NCBI RefSeq assembly: GCF_002895925.1
Contig: NZ_NWUO01000006.1
Span: 214,311 to 278,310 of the forward strand
DNA from: Mixta theicola
Lineage (GTDB): Bacteria > Pseudomonadota > Gammaproteobacteria > Enterobacterales > Enterobacteriaceae
Direction: 5' to 3'
Length of the DNA: 64,000 nucleotides
Translations under genes and position numbers: made by a program
In this document: positions 44,048 through 54,825 of the stretch, in pieces
Layout of the letters: the number at the start of each line of letters is the position of its first letter
Position numbering within the stretch: position 1 is the stretch's first letter
The notes under the pieces: generated by a model
Told to the model about the DNA's origin: nothing
Databases searched by the model: none
The model's input: the letters and a program-made list of their open reading frames with translations, nothing else

Positions 44048-44871
44048 GTATACAAACGCTGGATAAACAGAGCGTGCGGCGCTGGCGCTGGCGTTGGCCG
44101 GTTTCTCGTCAGCTGACGCTGAGCCTGGCGACGCTAACGGTATTGCTGGCGCTGTGGTGGCTGGTTACCGCGCTGCAGCTGATTGCGCCGCTGTTTTTAC
44201 CGCCGCCGCAGCAGGTATTGCATCAGCTGCTGGTTATTGCCAGCGCGCAGGGCTTTATGGATGCCACGCTCTGGCAGCATCTGGCCGCCAGCCTTGGGCG
44301 AATTCTGTTGGCGCTGTTGGCTGCGGTGCTGATCGGCGTGCCGACCGGCATCGTTATGGGGCTAAGCGCTACGGCTCGCGGCATCCTCGATCCGTTGATT
44401 GAGCTTTACCGACCGGTACCGCCGCTGGCCTATCTGCCGCTGATGGTGATCTGGTTTGGCATTGGCGAAACCTCAAAGATTCTGCTGATTTATCTCGCTA
44501 TTTTTGCGCCGGTAGCGCTGTCAACGCTGCAGGGCGTAAGAAATGCGCAGCAGGTGCGGCTGCGGGCGGCGCAGTCGCTGGGCGCCAGCCGCTGGCAGCT
44601 GTTACGTCTGGTTATCTTGCCCGGCGCGCTGCCGGAAATTCTTACCGGCCTGCGGATCGGTTTAGGTGTCGGCTGGTCAACGCTGGTGGCGGCGGAGCTG
44701 ATTGCCGCTACACGCGGGCTGGGTTTTATGGTGCAGTCTGCCGGGGAGTTCCTGGCAACGGACGTGGTGCTGGCCGGTATTTTGGTGATTGCGTTAATCG
44801 CATTTGGTTTAGAACTGGGCCTGCGGACGCTACAGCGTCGGTTAACGCCCTGGCATGGAGAATCCCAATGA
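44044..44871 (+). CDS. tauC: Taurine ABC transporter permease
   Basis: The inner-membrane permease (275 residues) with about six helices. The EAA loop is [30 protein letters not shown], spanning the contact to TauB. The start overlaps tauB by four bases (ATGA) and the end overlaps tauD by four. Confidence 0.95.
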   Translation: MSIQTLDKQSVRRWRWRWPVSRQLTLSLATLTVLLALWWLVTALQLIAPLFLPPPQQVLHQLLVIASAQGFMDATLWQHLAASLGRILLALLAAVLIGVPTGIVMGLSATARGILDPLIELYRPVPPLAYLPLMVIWFGIGETSKILLIYLAIFAPVALSTLQGVRNAQQVRLRAAQSLGASRWQLLRLVILPGALPEILTGLRIGLGVGWSTLVAAELIAATRGLGFMVQSAGEFLATDVVLAGILVIALIAFGLELGLRTLQRRLTPWHGESQ

Positions 44872-45719
44872 ACGAACGTCTGGTCATTACCGCGCTGGGA
44901 CCTTATATCGGCGCCAGAATTGATAACCTCGATCTTTCCCGTCCGCTAAGCGATGGTCAGTTTGAACAGCTGTGGCATGCGCTAATCCGCCATCAGGTGC
45001 TGTTCCTGCGCGATCGGCCGCTAACGCCGGTGCAGCAGCGCGCCCTTGCCGCCCGCTTCGGTGATTTACATATTCATCCGGTTTATCCACATGCGGAGGG
45101 CGTGGAAGAGATTATCGTGCTGGATACGCATAACGGTAATCCGCCCGATAACGATAACTGGCACACTGACGTCACCTTTATCGATACGCCGCCGGCCGGG
45201 GCGATCCTGGCGGCAAAACAGGTGCCGGAGCACGGCGGCGATACGCTGTGGGCCAGCGGCACTGCGGCTTTCGCCGCGCTTTCCCCGCCGCTACGCACGC
45301 TGCTGAGCGGCCTGCAGGCCGAGCATGATTTTACGAAATCCTTTCCTGAATATAAGCACCGTGCGACGCCGGAAGAGCATGCGCGCTGGCGTCAGGCGGC
45401 CGCGAACCATCCGCCGCTGTTACATCCGGTGGTGCGCACCCATCCGGTAAGCGGCATACAGGCACTATTTGTGAACGAAGGGTTTACCACGCGTATTGTC
45501 GATCTGGCGCCGAAAGAGAGCGATGCGCTGCTGGGCTTCCTATTTGCGCATATTAACAAGCCGGAGTTCCAGGTTCGCTGGCGCTGGCGGGCTAACGATG
45601 TAGCCATCTGGGATAATCGGGTCACGCAGCACTATGCGAACGCCGACTATCTTCCCGCCAGACGCATAATGCACCGCGCAACTATTCTGGGCGATAAGCC
45701 TTTTTATCGACCCTCCTGA
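44868..45719 (+). CDS. tauD: Taurine dioxygenase
   Basis: An Fe(II)/2-oxoglutarate dioxygenase (283 residues) that releases sulfite from taurine, yielding aminoacetaldehyde. Iron ligands are visible as HTD in DNWHTDVTF and the distal His in [10 protein letters not shown]; an Arg for 2-oxoglutarate follows in [10 protein letters not shown]. It ends tauABCD. It converges on the EAL-domain gene with a five-base gap and no visible terminator. Confidence 0.95.
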   Translation: MNERLVITALGPYIGARIDNLDLSRPLSDGQFEQLWHALIRHQVLFLRDRPLTPVQQRALAARFGDLHIHPVYPHAEGVEEIIVLDTHNGNPPDNDNWHTDVTFIDTPPAGAILAAKQVPEHGGDTLWASGTAAFAALSPPLRTLLSGLQAEHDFTKSFPEYKHRATPEEHARWRQAAANHPPLLHPVVRTHPVSGIQALFVNEGFTTRIVDLAPKESDALLGFLFAHINKPEFQVRWRWRANDVAIWDNRVTQHYANADYLPARRIMHRATILGDKPFYRPS

Positions 45720-45724
45720 GCCCG

Positions 45725-47917
45725 TCAGGCTATTGAAACCAGCGGGGCTGGCTGGCCGGTCAGCCAGCCCTGTATATAGTCAACGCCCAGCTCGGTTAAC
45801 AGCTGTTTTTGCGCCTCGGTTTCCACATATTCCGCCACTACGGATACGCGTTTTTCCCGCGCGATTGCGCAGATAGATTTAATAATAATGCGATCGATAT
45901 TGTCATTAAGGCTGTTTTTAACGAACAGACCGTCAATTTTAATAATATCGGCGCTAAGGTGTTTCACCCGTTCGTAATTAGCGAAGCCGGTGCCAAAATC
46001 ATCAATCGCAATGCGGAAACCGGCCTGACGCAGCGCAACGATCGCGCCATTGGCCTGCGGGTTGTTAATCAGCCCCTGCTCTTCGGTGACTTCGAAAATA
46101 ACCGCTTCGGATAAGACGGAAAAGCGCTGAAAGAGAGCGATAATGTCATTCACGATCCCCGGATCGGTCAGCGTCATCGGCAACAGATTGATGGCAAGGC
46201 GCGGCGGCGGATTGTTGGCGCGTTGGCGCTGATGAATAAACTCGACGGTTTTTTCCACGACCAGACGATCGAACTGGGCGCTAAGGCGAAACTCCGCAAT
46301 CAGCGGCATAAACCGATCCGGCATAATGATTTCGTCTGATGAACGCAGCCGCGCCAGCACCTCGTAATAATGGCGCTCCTCTTTGCAGGAGACGACAGGC
46401 TGGGCAAACAGGACAATATCCCGCTGAGCCAGCGCCTGCTTGATTTCTCGCAGCAGTAAAACCCGGGCGGAAACCTGACCAATCAGGCGCGAATTATCAT
46501 CATCCAGCAGCGTTACGCCGCCCACCATTAGCGCCTGTTCCGCCAGATAACTGAGCTGCCCCGCGAGACAATAAAGATTGCTGTTTTCTGCGGTGAATTT
46601 GCCAGCGGCAAAAGCATAATCAATATCAATCGGCTGGTTGTACCAGAAAATTTGCTGCTGCTTTAGCCGTACGCGTAGCTGCGCCAGACGTTCGCTGATG
46701 CCTTCACCCTGCAGCAGCAGCATTACGCCGTCGCCGGTGATTTGATAAACCCCTTCGTTTGCCTGTAGCTGTGTGCCGATCTCATCAATAATGCAGCGCT
46801 TACTGTAGGTATGCATCATCAGGCCATAATGACAGCCTAAAAATTTCAGCTGATGCAGATAGAGATAGCAAAGAGTGCCTGATGCGTGCTGTTTAAGCTT
46901 TTTCTGGAGCGCCCGCAGGTTAAGGCGCTGCACCATAGGATCGGTCACGGCAAGAGTCAGCGCGATTTGTTGCAGGCGGCGGCTTTTCCAGTATCCCGCC
47001 GCGATATGCAGCAGGCTGATAGTAAACGCGATAAACGCCGAGGATAAAAAGGTGGCGGAAAAAATAGAATTTACCGGCAGCACATCAAGATTAAAGCGCA
47101 TCAGCAGCAGACAACATAGCGCCCAGAGCCAGAGCACGCCGCGTGACGTAAAACGCATAATGCCGTAAGTGAAGATGACGAAAACCAGCGGTACCAGATA
47201 GCTGGAAATCAACATATGGCGAACCGGAAAGCAAAGCAGCAGCATCAGCGCGGCCAGCAGGCCGCCCCACAAAAACGCGTGCAGGCGGTCTTCGTGCAGA
47301 GCCAGCCTGGCGCAGCATAGCCGATAAAAAGTAAAGCCACTGCGCGGCTGGGCCAGCATACGCAGTGGAAAATAAAACAGAACGGTAAACAGCACCGCGG
47401 ACAGGATCAGGTTTTGCAGGCTGAGTACGCTGAACATATCCAGCCTGCCGGCAAAATAGCTGCCGGGCATTTCCGCTATGGCGGGCAGTTGGCGTCCAAA
47501 GCCCGCCAGCAGCAGCATAGTTAGCGTGGGCGCCAGCGTATTAAGCAGAAGCAGCCTGATGCCAAGCCCTTGATTGCTGAGGTTATAGCGCCAGCGGCGG
47601 CCAATCCATCGCCGTGTCAGCCAGCAGCAGACGAACAATGGCGTTAAAAAGGCGAAGGTGAGCGCGATCGCCAGTGAAAATATCGAGAAGCAGAGCTGAA
47701 AAGTAATAAAAAAAGTCAGGTAAAGCGGAACCACGGCGGATCGGCCAAAAATATAGATGGTGGCGATCGCCAGCCCGTAGGGCAGATAGCAAAGGTAAAC
47801 GATACGGTCCGCGACGAGGTAGGTAGGCGATAAAAAGTGGGCAAAGGGCATGAAAAAAATCAGCAGCCCAAAAGCCGTCAGGTTTTTTTTCAACAGATTT
47901 ATAGAATGCACTGACAC
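45725..47917 (-). CDS. Membrane EAL-domain c-di-GMP phosphodiesterase (PdeF-like)
   Basis: A 730-residue protein with an N-terminal region of about eight to nine membrane helices (about 1-315, MASE1-like), a degenerate GGDEF domain (about 325-470, with TGDGV where GGDEF would be) and a C-terminal EAL domain (about 480-730). The EAL motif reads EVLARL; the catalytic residues seem present: NLLP, FEVTEE, DDFGTG, KIDG, AEYVE and QGWLTGQP. This suggests an active phosphodiesterase with a non-catalytic GGDEF module. The layout is like E. coli YfgF/PdeF, but orthology is not claimed. It lies in an accessory block between tauD and yheS. Confidence 0.88.
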   Translation of the reverse strand: MSVHSINLLKKNLTAFGLLIFFMPFAHFLSPTYLVADRIVYLCYLPYGLAIATIYIFGRSAVVPLYLTFFITFQLCFSIFSLAIALTFAFLTPLFVCCWLTRRWIGRRWRYNLSNQGLGIRLLLLNTLAPTLTMLLLAGFGRQLPAIAEMPGSYFAGRLDMFSVLSLQNLILSAVLFTVLFYFPLRMLAQPRSGFTFYRLCCARLALHEDRLHAFLWGGLLAALMLLLCFPVRHMLISSYLVPLVFVIFTYGIMRFTSRGVLWLWALCCLLLMRFNLDVLPVNSIFSATFLSSAFIAFTISLLHIAAGYWKSRRLQQIALTLAVTDPMVQRLNLRALQKKLKQHASGTLCYLYLHQLKFLGCHYGLMMHTYSKRCIIDEIGTQLQANEGVYQITGDGVMLLLQGEGISERLAQLRVRLKQQQIFWYNQPIDIDYAFAAGKFTAENSNLYCLAGQLSYLAEQALMVGGVTLLDDDNSRLIGQVSARVLLLREIKQALAQRDIVLFAQPVVSCKEERHYYEVLARLRSSDEIIMPDRFMPLIAEFRLSAQFDRLVVEKTVEFIHQRQRANNPPPRLAINLLPMTLTDPGIVNDIIALFQRFSVLSEAVIFEVTEEQGLINNPQANGAIVALRQAGFRIAIDDFGTGFANYERVKHLSADIIKIDGLFVKNSLNDNIDRIIIKSICAIAREKRVSVVAEYVETEAQKQLLTELGVDYIQGWLTGQPAPLVSIA

Positions 47918-48209
47918 GGTTTACCCTGAGTCCAAAAAATAAGCAAATATATGCAGGGCGCAATAGTAAAAATATTAAACTTCCTGCACAAGGAAACAGA
48001 AAGTAAAAAGTTTGATAACTATTGGTAGTTTATGAAAAAAATGATGCGAGGAAGGTTTGGCATAGCCAGATGATGCCCGGCGAACCGCTTCTTTTTATTT
48101 AAAAAGCGTACGGCCGCCGGGAGATGTTAAAAGGCGCTGACCGCCAGCAACAGAGCACGGCCTTATTTTGCGCGGATAAAACGTCAGCGAAATAAGGCCG
48201 TAAATATAT
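47918..48209. other. Intergenic region with long inverted repeat downstream of yheS
   Basis: Non-coding. CGGCCTTATTT (48158-48168) and AAATAAGGCCG (48190-48200) form an 11-base-pair stem with a 21-base loop, 10 bases past the yheS stop. No T-run follows in the yheS direction, so termination is uncertain. The rest is AT-rich and should carry the promoter of the EAL gene. Confidence 0.45.
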
Positions 48210-50111
48210 CTAACAGGCCAGCATGGTTTCCAGCTGTTCCTGGGCGTCCAGCCAGGCCATTTCGCACTCTTCCAGCGCGGACTTTGCCGTGGCCTGCTGC
48301 TGTAACGCGGCGGTCAGATCGGCTTTACGACTTGCATCGTAAATAGCCGAGTCGGCCAGCTTTGCCTCCGCATCGGACAGCTGTGCATTAAACTTCTCCA
48401 TCTCTTTTTCCAGCTTTTCGATCTGTTTACGCAGCGGCTGCGTTTGCGTGCGCAGTTCGGCTTCGCGGCGCTTCTGATCTTTACGCGCCTGAGCGCTGTT
48501 GCCGTTTTCCGGTTTTGGTTCGCTCTCCTGCGTCTGCCGTTTTTGCAAATCGCTTAACCACTGTTGGTAATCATCCAGATCGCCAGCGAACACTTCCACT
48601 TTGCCATCATGTACCAGGTAAAGATCGTCAGTCGTGGAGCGCAGCAAATGCCGATCGTGCGAGACCACGACCAGCGCGCCTTCAAAATCAATCAGCGCTT
48701 CGGTTAATGCCTGGCGCATATCAAGATCGAGATGGTTAGTCGGCTCATCCAGCAGCAGCAGGTTAGGACGCTGCCAGACGATCAGCGCCAGCACCAGACG
48801 CGCTTTTTCGCCGCCGGAGAAGCGTTCGGTCGGCTCGCTGACTTTATCGCCCTGGAAACCGAATCCGCCAAGATAGTCGCGCAGCTGCTGTTCAGGCAGT
48901 TTCGGCGCCTGACGCGCCAGATGCTGCAGCGGAGATTCTTCGGCTCGCAGAAACTCCAGCTGATGCTGCGCGAAATAGCCCAGCTGTACCCCTTTCGCCA
49001 GGCCGATTTCCCCTTTTTGCGGCGCCAGTTCGCCCGCCAGTAGCTTAATCAGCGTTGATTTCCCTGCGCCGTTGCGGCCGAGCAGGCCAATCCGCGATCC
49101 GGGCACCAGATTAAGTTTGATCGAGTCCAGTATCACGCGGTCATCATAGCCAGCGGTTACCTTTTCCATATTCAATAGCGGATTTGGCAGGTTTTCCGGC
49201 GCGCGGAAGCTGAAGCTGAAGGGATTATCGACGTGCGCCGGAGTAAGCAGCTCCATGCGCTCCAGCATTTTAATGCGGCTCTGCGCCTGTTTCGCTTTAC
49301 TGGCTTTGGCGCGGAAACGATCGATATAGCTTTGCAGGTGCGTCACTTTACGCTGCTGATGTTCGTACTGGGACTGCTGCTGGGAAAGTTTGGTTGCACG
49401 CTGCTGTTCAAAAGAGCTGTAGTTGCCGGTGTATTCAAACAGGCTTTGCTGCTCAATATGCAGAATTTTATCCACTACCGGATCGAGAAAATCACGATCG
49501 TGTGAAATCAGGATCAGCGTGCCGTCGTAGCTTTTTAACCAGCGCTCCAGCCAGATAACGGCATCTAAATCGAGGTGGTTGGTGGGTTCATCCAGCAGCA
49601 GCAGATCGGAACGGCAAATCAGCGCCTGTGCCAGATTGAGACGCATGCGCCAGCCACCGGAGAAGTCGCTGACCGGACGCTGCAGCTGTTGCTGGCTAAA
49701 GCCCAAACCGTGAAGCAGGCTGGCGGCTCGCGCCTGTATGCTCCATGCCTGAATGACATCCAGCTTGCCATGCAGCAGCGCTATCGCATTGCCGTCATTT
49801 TTTTCATTGGCGCGCTGTAATTCGGATTCGAGTTGTCGATATTCACGATCGCCGTCAATAACATACTCAATGGCGGCAACCGGCAGCGCTGGCGTTTCCT
49901 GGTTAACCCAGGCCAGTGACCAGTTGCCGGGAAAGGTGACGCTGCCCGCATCGGCGCTGAGTTCATTTTTTAACAGCGACAGCAGCGTCGATTTGCCACA
50001 GCCGTTTTTGCCCACCAGACCCACTTTTTGTCCAGGGTTGATGGTGGCGGTGGCATTGTCCAGCAGCACGCGGGTACCGCGTCGGATCTGTAACGAAGAG
50101 AATACAATCAT
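48210..50111 (-). CDS. yheS: ABC-F family ATPase YheS
   Basis: A soluble twin-ATPase of the ABC-F family (633 residues), thought to act on ribosomes. First cassette: GKNGCGKSTLL, SDFSGGWRMRLNLAQAL, LLLLDEPTNHLD. Second cassette: GRNGAGKSTLIK, RFSGGEKARLVLAL, LLLLDEPTNHLD. The linker between them has the ABC-F arrangement, and a C-terminal coiled coil (KQIEKLEKEMEKFNAQL) follows. It is divergent from kefG, as in E. coli. Confidence 0.96.
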   Translation of the reverse strand: MIVFSSLQIRRGTRVLLDNATATINPGQKVGLVGKNGCGKSTLLSLLKNELSADAGSVTFPGNWSLAWVNQETPALPVAAIEYVIDGDREYRQLESELQRANEKNDGNAIALLHGKLDVIQAWSIQARAASLLHGLGFSQQQLQRPVSDFSGGWRMRLNLAQALICRSDLLLLDEPTNHLDLDAVIWLERWLKSYDGTLILISHDRDFLDPVVDKILHIEQQSLFEYTGNYSSFEQQRATKLSQQQSQYEHQQRKVTHLQSYIDRFRAKASKAKQAQSRIKMLERMELLTPAHVDNPFSFSFRAPENLPNPLLNMEKVTAGYDDRVILDSIKLNLVPGSRIGLLGRNGAGKSTLIKLLAGELAPQKGEIGLAKGVQLGYFAQHQLEFLRAEESPLQHLARQAPKLPEQQLRDYLGGFGFQGDKVSEPTERFSGGEKARLVLALIVWQRPNLLLLDEPTNHLDLDMRQALTEALIDFEGALVVVSHDRHLLRSTTDDLYLVHDGKVEVFAGDLDDYQQWLSDLQKRQTQESEPKPENGNSAQARKDQKRREAELRTQTQPLRKQIEKLEKEMEKFNAQLSDAEAKLADSAIYDASRKADLTAALQQQATAKSALEECEMAWLDAQEQLETMLAC

Positions 50112-50234
50112 AAGCGCCGTATTGTCAGAATATGTTAATTTATTGTCATCATAATCGGTCAGGAATCGTAGATTCCGTTATGTTGAGCATGGTAGCGGAA
50201 ATCCTGCATCATGACGACGATTTGGAGGAGTGAG

Positions 50235-50786
50235 ATGCCGCAGCTGCCTAAGGTTTTGCTGCTGTATGCCCATCCGGAATCGCAAGACTCGATAGCGAAT
50301 CGGATCTTACTGCAGCCGGCACAGCAATTATCGCACGTTACCGTACACGACCTGTACGCGCACTATCCCGATTTTTTTATTGATATTCATTATGAACAGC
50401 AGCTGCTGCGGGAGCATCAGGTGATTGTTTTCCAGCATCCTCTTTATACCTGGAGCTGTCCGGCGCTGCTGAAAGAGTGGCTGGATCGCGTGCTGTCGCG
50501 CGGTTTTGCCAGCGGCATCGGCGGTAATGCGCTGGCAGGGAAATACTGGCGCAGCGTGATTACTACCGGCGAACCTGAGACGGCCTATCATCAGGATGGC
50601 CTTAACCGCTATCCGATGACGGATATTATGCGTCCCTTTGAGCTGACGGCGCAGATGTGCCATATGTACTGGCTGCCGCCGCTGATTATTTACTGGGCGC
50701 GCCGTCAACCGCCGGAAACCATGAAAAATTATGCCGAGGCCTATGGCAGCTGGCTTTCTTCTCCTTTGCCTGCTGGGGTTTTATAA
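50235..50786 (+). CDS. kefG: KefG, ancillary NAD(P)H-quinone oxidoreductase-like subunit
   Basis: A flavodoxin-like protein (183 residues) required for full activity of the KefB K+/H+ efflux system. It shows [46 protein letters not shown] and [12 protein letters not shown]. The start MPQLPK at 50235 follows TTGGAGGAGTGAG; an upstream ATG would add eight residues without homology. The stop is directly followed by the kefB start. Confidence 0.94.
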   Translation: MPQLPKVLLLYAHPESQDSIANRILLQPAQQLSHVTVHDLYAHYPDFFIDIHYEQQLLREHQVIVFQHPLYTWSCPALLKEWLDRVLSRGFASGIGGNALAGKYWRSVITTGEPETAYHQDGLNRYPMTDIMRPFELTAQMCHMYWLPPLIIYWARRQPPETMKNYAEAYGSWLSSPLPAGVL

Positions 50787-52592
50787 ATGGAAGGGCAAAC
50801 TTTACTGACGGCTGGCGTGGTGTATCTGTTCGCTGCCGTGGTCGCGGTGCCGATCGCCGCCCGGCTGGGAATTGGCGCGGTGCTGGGCTATTTGCTGGCG
50901 GGTATTGCTATCGGCCCCTGGGGACTGGGTTTTATCAGCGACGTTGACGAGATCCTGCACTTTTCGGAAATCGGCGTGGTGTTCCTGATGTTCCTGATTG
51001 GCCTGGAGCTGAATCCTGCGAAGCTGTGGGCGCTACGGCGCTCAATTTTTGGCGTCGGCGCCGCCCAGGTTATTTTTAGCGCTGCGGTACTGGCAGGGCT
51101 GCTGCTGTTAACCGATTTTTCATGGCAGGCGGCAATCGTGGGCGGGATCGGCCTGGCGATGTCCTCAACGGCGATGGCCCTACAGCTGATGCGCGATAAA
51201 GGGATGAATCGCAGCGAGGCGGGGCAGCTGGGCTTTTCGGTATTGCTGTTTCAGGATTTGGCAGTAATCCCGGCGCTGGCGCTGGTGCCGCTGCTGGCCG
51301 GCACCGATAGCGGCCATGCCGACTGGATGAAGGTGGGGATGAAGGTGCTGGCTTTTGCCGGCATGCTGACTGGCGGCAGGCTGCTGCTGCGACCGATTTT
51401 CCGCTATATCGCCGCTTCCGGCGTGCGGGAAGTGTTTACCGCCGCTTCGCTACTGCTGGTGCTAAGTTCGGCGCTGTTTATGGATGCGCTGGGCCTGTCG
51501 ATGGCGCTGGGCACTTTTATCTCCGGCATTCTGCTGGCGGAAAGCGAATATCGTCACGAACTGGAAATCGCCATCGAGCCGTTTAAAGGCCTGCTGCTTG
51601 GGCTGTTCTTTATTTCCGTTGGCATGGCGCTGAATTTGGGCGTGCTCTATACGCATATTCTGACGGTGCTGCTCGGCGTGCTGGTGCTGGTGGCGGTAAA
51701 AACACTGGTGCTTTATCTGCTGGCGCGGATTTATGGCCTGCGTAGCTCGGAGCGTTTACAGTTCGCCGGCGTGCTGAGCCAGGGCGGTGAATTCGCTTTC
51801 GTGCTGTTTTCCGCCGCCTCGGCAGTGCGGCTGTTTCACGACGATCAGCTGCCGCTGCTGCTGGTGACCGTTACCCTGTCTATGATGACGACGCCGTTGC
51901 TGATGCAGGGCGTTGACCGCATTCTGGTGCGCCGCTTTAACGATGGGGATGAACAGACGGAAAAACCCTGGGTGGATGATGACCAGCCGCAGGTCATTGT
52001 GGTGGGATTCGGCCGTTTCGGCCAGGTCATCGGGCGTCTGCTGATGGCGAATAAAAAGCGTATTACGGTGCTTGAACGGGACATCAGCGCCGTCAGTTTG
52101 ATGCGCAAATATGGTTATAAGGTATACTATGGGGATGCGACGGAACTGGAATTGCTGCGGGCCGCCGGCGCTGCCAGCGCGCAGTCGATTGTGATTACCT
52201 GCAACGATCCAGAAGATACCATGAACATCGTTCATCTCTGTCAGCAGCATTTCCCCCACCTGCAAATTTTGGCGCGTGCGCGTGGACGTGTGGAGGCACA
52301 TGAGCTGCTGCAGGCGGGCGTGACACAATTCTCCCGTGAGACATTCTCCAGCGCGCTGGAACTGGGACGTAAAGCGTTAATGTCGCTGGGAATGCATCCG
52401 CATCAGGCGCACCGCGCGCAGCAGCATTTTCGGCGGCTGGATATGCGTATGCTGCGCGAGCTCATGCCCGGCCATACGGACAATGCGCAAATTTCCCGTG
52501 CGCGTGAGGCGCGGCGCGAGCTGGAAGATATTTTCCAGCGCGAGATGCAACAGGAGAAGCGGCAGATGGATAGCTGGGATGAGTTTGAATAA
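50787..52592 (+). CDS. kefB: Glutathione-regulated K+ efflux system KefB
   Basis: Inner-membrane K+/H+ antiporter (601 residues) held shut by glutathione and opened by glutathione adducts of electrophiles, which acidifies the cytoplasm for protection. The membrane part (about 1-380) has [13 protein letters not shown] and the HALOCK-like loop [17 protein letters not shown]. The cytosolic RCK/KTN domain has [17 protein letters not shown] and [13 protein letters not shown]. It starts right after kefG. Confidence 0.96.
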   Translation: MEGQTLLTAGVVYLFAAVVAVPIAARLGIGAVLGYLLAGIAIGPWGLGFISDVDEILHFSEIGVVFLMFLIGLELNPAKLWALRRSIFGVGAAQVIFSAAVLAGLLLLTDFSWQAAIVGGIGLAMSSTAMALQLMRDKGMNRSEAGQLGFSVLLFQDLAVIPALALVPLLAGTDSGHADWMKVGMKVLAFAGMLTGGRLLLRPIFRYIAASGVREVFTAASLLLVLSSALFMDALGLSMALGTFISGILLAESEYRHELEIAIEPFKGLLLGLFFISVGMALNLGVLYTHILTVLLGVLVLVAVKTLVLYLLARIYGLRSSERLQFAGVLSQGGEFAFVLFSAASAVRLFHDDQLPLLLVTVTLSMMTTPLLMQGVDRILVRRFNDGDEQTEKPWVDDDQPQVIVVGFGRFGQVIGRLLMANKKRITVLERDISAVSLMRKYGYKVYYGDATELELLRAAGAASAQSIVITCNDPEDTMNIVHLCQQHFPHLQILARARGRVEAHELLQAGVTQFSRETFSSALELGRKALMSLGMHPHQAHRAQQHFRRLDMRMLRELMPGHTDNAQISRAREARRELEDIFQREMQQEKRQMDSWDEFE

Positions 52593-52635
52593 TTTACGCC
52601 GTTGAGCGCTTTGACCGAAAACTGCAGGAAAGAAA

Positions 52636-52830
52636 ATGCGTAAACGTTTTATTGCTGATGCAACCTGTCCGCACTGCCAGGAGAAAGATACGCTGGCGAT
52701 GTGGCGTGAAAATAATGTCGATGTGGTGGAGTGTGTGAAATGCGGTCATCAGATGCGTGAGGCAGATAAGCAGGTACGCGATCGGATCCGCAGCCAGGAG
52801 CAAGTCATTGGAGTTTTTCATCCGGATTAG
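52636..52830 (+). CDS. yheV: YheV family putative zinc ribbon protein
   Basis: A 64-residue protein of unknown function with a zinc-ribbon pattern: CPHC near residue 12 and CVKC near residue 36. It begins MRKRFIADATCPHC after CAGGAAAGAAA. It lies 43 bases after kefB, as in E. coli, and is probably its last operon member. Confidence 0.9.
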   Translation: MRKRFIADATCPHCQEKDTLAMWRENNVDVVECVKCGHQMREADKQVRDRIRSQEQVIGVFHPD

Positions 52831-53028
52831 CGGAACAGCGCAGCTTTTTTTAAGCTTACCCTTACAGCGGCACTGAATTCCGTTACAATCGGCATCGTTA
52901 ACATTGCCTGAGCGTATTGCCTGTATGGCGCGCAAAGGGTCAGCATCTGGATCTTTCTGGTTGGTGTTATTGTACGCAAAAATAGACCAATGAGTCGGGA
53001 TCAAAGCTCTCAACGGTTAGGAGATATC

Positions 53029-53586
53029 ATGAAAGTAGCAAAAGACCTGGTGGTCAGCCTGGCTTACCAGGTACGTACAGAAGACGGTGTGTTGGTCGAC
53101 GAGTCTCCGGTGAGCGCGCCGTTGGACTATCTGCACGGTCATGGTTCCCTGATTTCTGGTCTGGAAAAGGCACTGGAAGATCATGAAGTCGGCGACAACT
53201 TTGACGTGCATATTGCCGCCAATGACGCTTACGGCCAGTATGACGACAATCTGGTTCAGCGCGTACCTAAAGACGTTTTTATGGGCGTCGATGAACTGCA
53301 GGTTGGCATGCGTTTCCTGGCTGAAACCGATCAGGGTCCAGTACCGGTAGAAATCACCGAAGTGGAAGACGATCACGTTGTGGTTGATGGTAACCATATG
53401 CTGGCTGGCCAGAACCTGAACTTCCATGTAGAAGTGGTTGCTATCCGTGAAGCGACGCCGGAAGAACTGGCTCATGGCCACGTACACGGCGAGCACGATC
53501 ACCACCACGAGCATGACCACGACCATGACCACGGTCATGAGCATGGTAAAGGCGGCTGTGGTACCGGCGGCTGCGGCTGTCACTAA
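53029..53586 (+). CDS. slyD: FKBP-type peptidyl-prolyl isomerase SlyD
   Basis: A cytoplasmic prolyl isomerase and metallochaperone (185 residues) that delivers nickel to hydrogenase in E. coli. The FKBP part begins MKVAKDLVVSLAYQVRTEDG and includes the insert-in-flap domain (about 70-130). The C-terminus after residue 150 is very rich in His with Asp/Glu, then GGCGTGGCGCH, for nickel binding. The start follows TTAGGAGATATC; an ATG 13 codons upstream is not conserved. A terminator follows. Confidence 0.96.
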   Translation: MKVAKDLVVSLAYQVRTEDGVLVDESPVSAPLDYLHGHGSLISGLEKALEDHEVGDNFDVHIAANDAYGQYDDNLVQRVPKDVFMGVDELQVGMRFLAETDQGPVPVEITEVEDDHVVVDGNHMLAGQNLNFHVEVVAIREATPEELAHGHVHGEHDHHHEHDHDHDHGHEHGKGGCGTGGCGCH

Positions 53587-53607
53587 TCGCGCGCATAACA
53601 TACGTTG

Positions 53608-53640
53608 GGGCAGGGAGCGGTTAGCTCTCTGCCCTTATTA
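53608..53640 (+). terminator. Intrinsic terminator after slyD
   Basis: GGGCAGGGAGC, loop GGTTA, GCTCTCTGCCC (one G-T pair), then TTATTATTTG. It lies 22 bases after the slyD stop. Confidence 0.8.
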
Positions 53641-53691
53641 TTTGTGCGTTTTATGGCCGGTCCGGTTAAGGTTTTACGGCTTTTTAACGTA

Positions 53692-54822
53692 TCAGCCAAG
53701 CCGGTTTTTATAGAAAAAGCGCACCGCAACGCACAGGGTAATGATAATAATTACCAGATACAGCGCATTTTGCCACAGCGTAATAATAGTGTTTCCCTTC
53801 AGCATAATTCCCCGGATTAAGCGCAGGAAAAAAGTATTAGGCAGCAGCGATCCCATCATTTTTGCCCACGTCGGCATTCCCTGAAAGGGAAACATAAAAC
53901 CGCTAATCAAAATGGTTGGCAGCAGATAGAAAAAGGTCAGCTGCATCGACTGGAGTTGATTCGTGGCAAATATTGATAGCGCGATGCCGACCATCAGGCT
54001 GGAGCAAATAAACAGCAGAATCGACAGGATCAGTGAAATATAATCGCCGTGCATCGGGACGTGGAAAATATGCAGACTGATGAGCATAATTACCACCGAC
54101 TGTACTGAGGTAATAATAAAATAGGGTGTTAACTTACCGCTAATCACCTCAACCGCCGTTACCGGCGTTGCCAGCAAGGTTTCTATCGTACCGTTTTCCT
54201 TTTCTCTGACCAGCGAGAGGCCAGCCAGTAATACCAGCGTCAGGGTAATAACCAAACTAAATAGCCCAGAGATGATGTTATATTCCATATTGCTTTCAGG
54301 GTTATAAACGCGCTGAATAATAATATTGATGGGATTATTATTGCCGACGTCGTACAGCGCCGCTTGTGGCATTGACTGACGCAAAATTTGCTCAGGCAAT
54401 GGTTGCGTGGCGGCCAGCGCATTGGCAATGATTGCCGGGTTAGTCGCATCGGCCTGAATCAGCAGATCCGCTCGTTCTTCGCGGATGATATGACGGGCAA
54501 AGCCAGCCGGAATGGAGACCACAAACTGTACGTCCCCTTTTTGTAAGGCTTCCCTGGCCTGGCTTTCATCCATCTCGTCGATAAGTTCGAAATAATGTGT
54601 ATGCACCAGGGCGTTAATGACGTTACGGCTGTAGCTGCTTTTATCATAATCCACCACGGCCATCGGCAGGCGTTTAGGATCGGGATTTAGCGCGTAGCCG
54701 AATATGATAACTTGCATAAGGGGAATAAAAACGATCAGGCAAATACTGAGCGGATCCTTTTTCAACTCTTCCAGCTCTTTAATAACCACTCCCCACCAGC
54801 GCAACAATGAAAAAGAGCGCAT
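53692..54822 (-). CDS. ABC-2 type exporter permease
   Basis: An inner-membrane permease (376 residues) of the ABC-2/DrrB-YbhR class. One N-terminal helix (ICLIVFIPLMQVIIFGYAL) is followed by a large periplasmic loop (about 45-170) and five C-terminal helices, including LVREKENGTIETLLATPVTAVEVISGK, the typical ABC-2 coupling region. It is the last gene of a three-gene operon with the ATPase and the fusion protein. Only one permease gene is present, so a homodimer is likely. Substrate unknown. The operon has no counterpart between slyD and slyX in E. coli. Confidence 0.9.
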   Translation of the reverse strand: MRSFSLLRWWGVVIKELEELKKDPLSICLIVFIPLMQVIIFGYALNPDPKRLPMAVVDYDKSSYSRNVINALVHTHYFELIDEMDESQAREALQKGDVQFVVSIPAGFARHIIREERADLLIQADATNPAIIANALAATQPLPEQILRQSMPQAALYDVGNNNPINIIIQRVYNPESNMEYNIISGLFSLVITLTLVLLAGLSLVREKENGTIETLLATPVTAVEVISGKLTPYFIITSVQSVVIMLISLHIFHVPMHGDYISLILSILLFICSSLMVGIALSIFATNQLQSMQLTFFYLLPTILISGFMFPFQGMPTWAKMMGSLLPNTFFLRLIRGIMLKGNTIITLWQNALYLVIIIITLCVAVRFFYKNRLG

Positions 54823-54825
54823 TAT

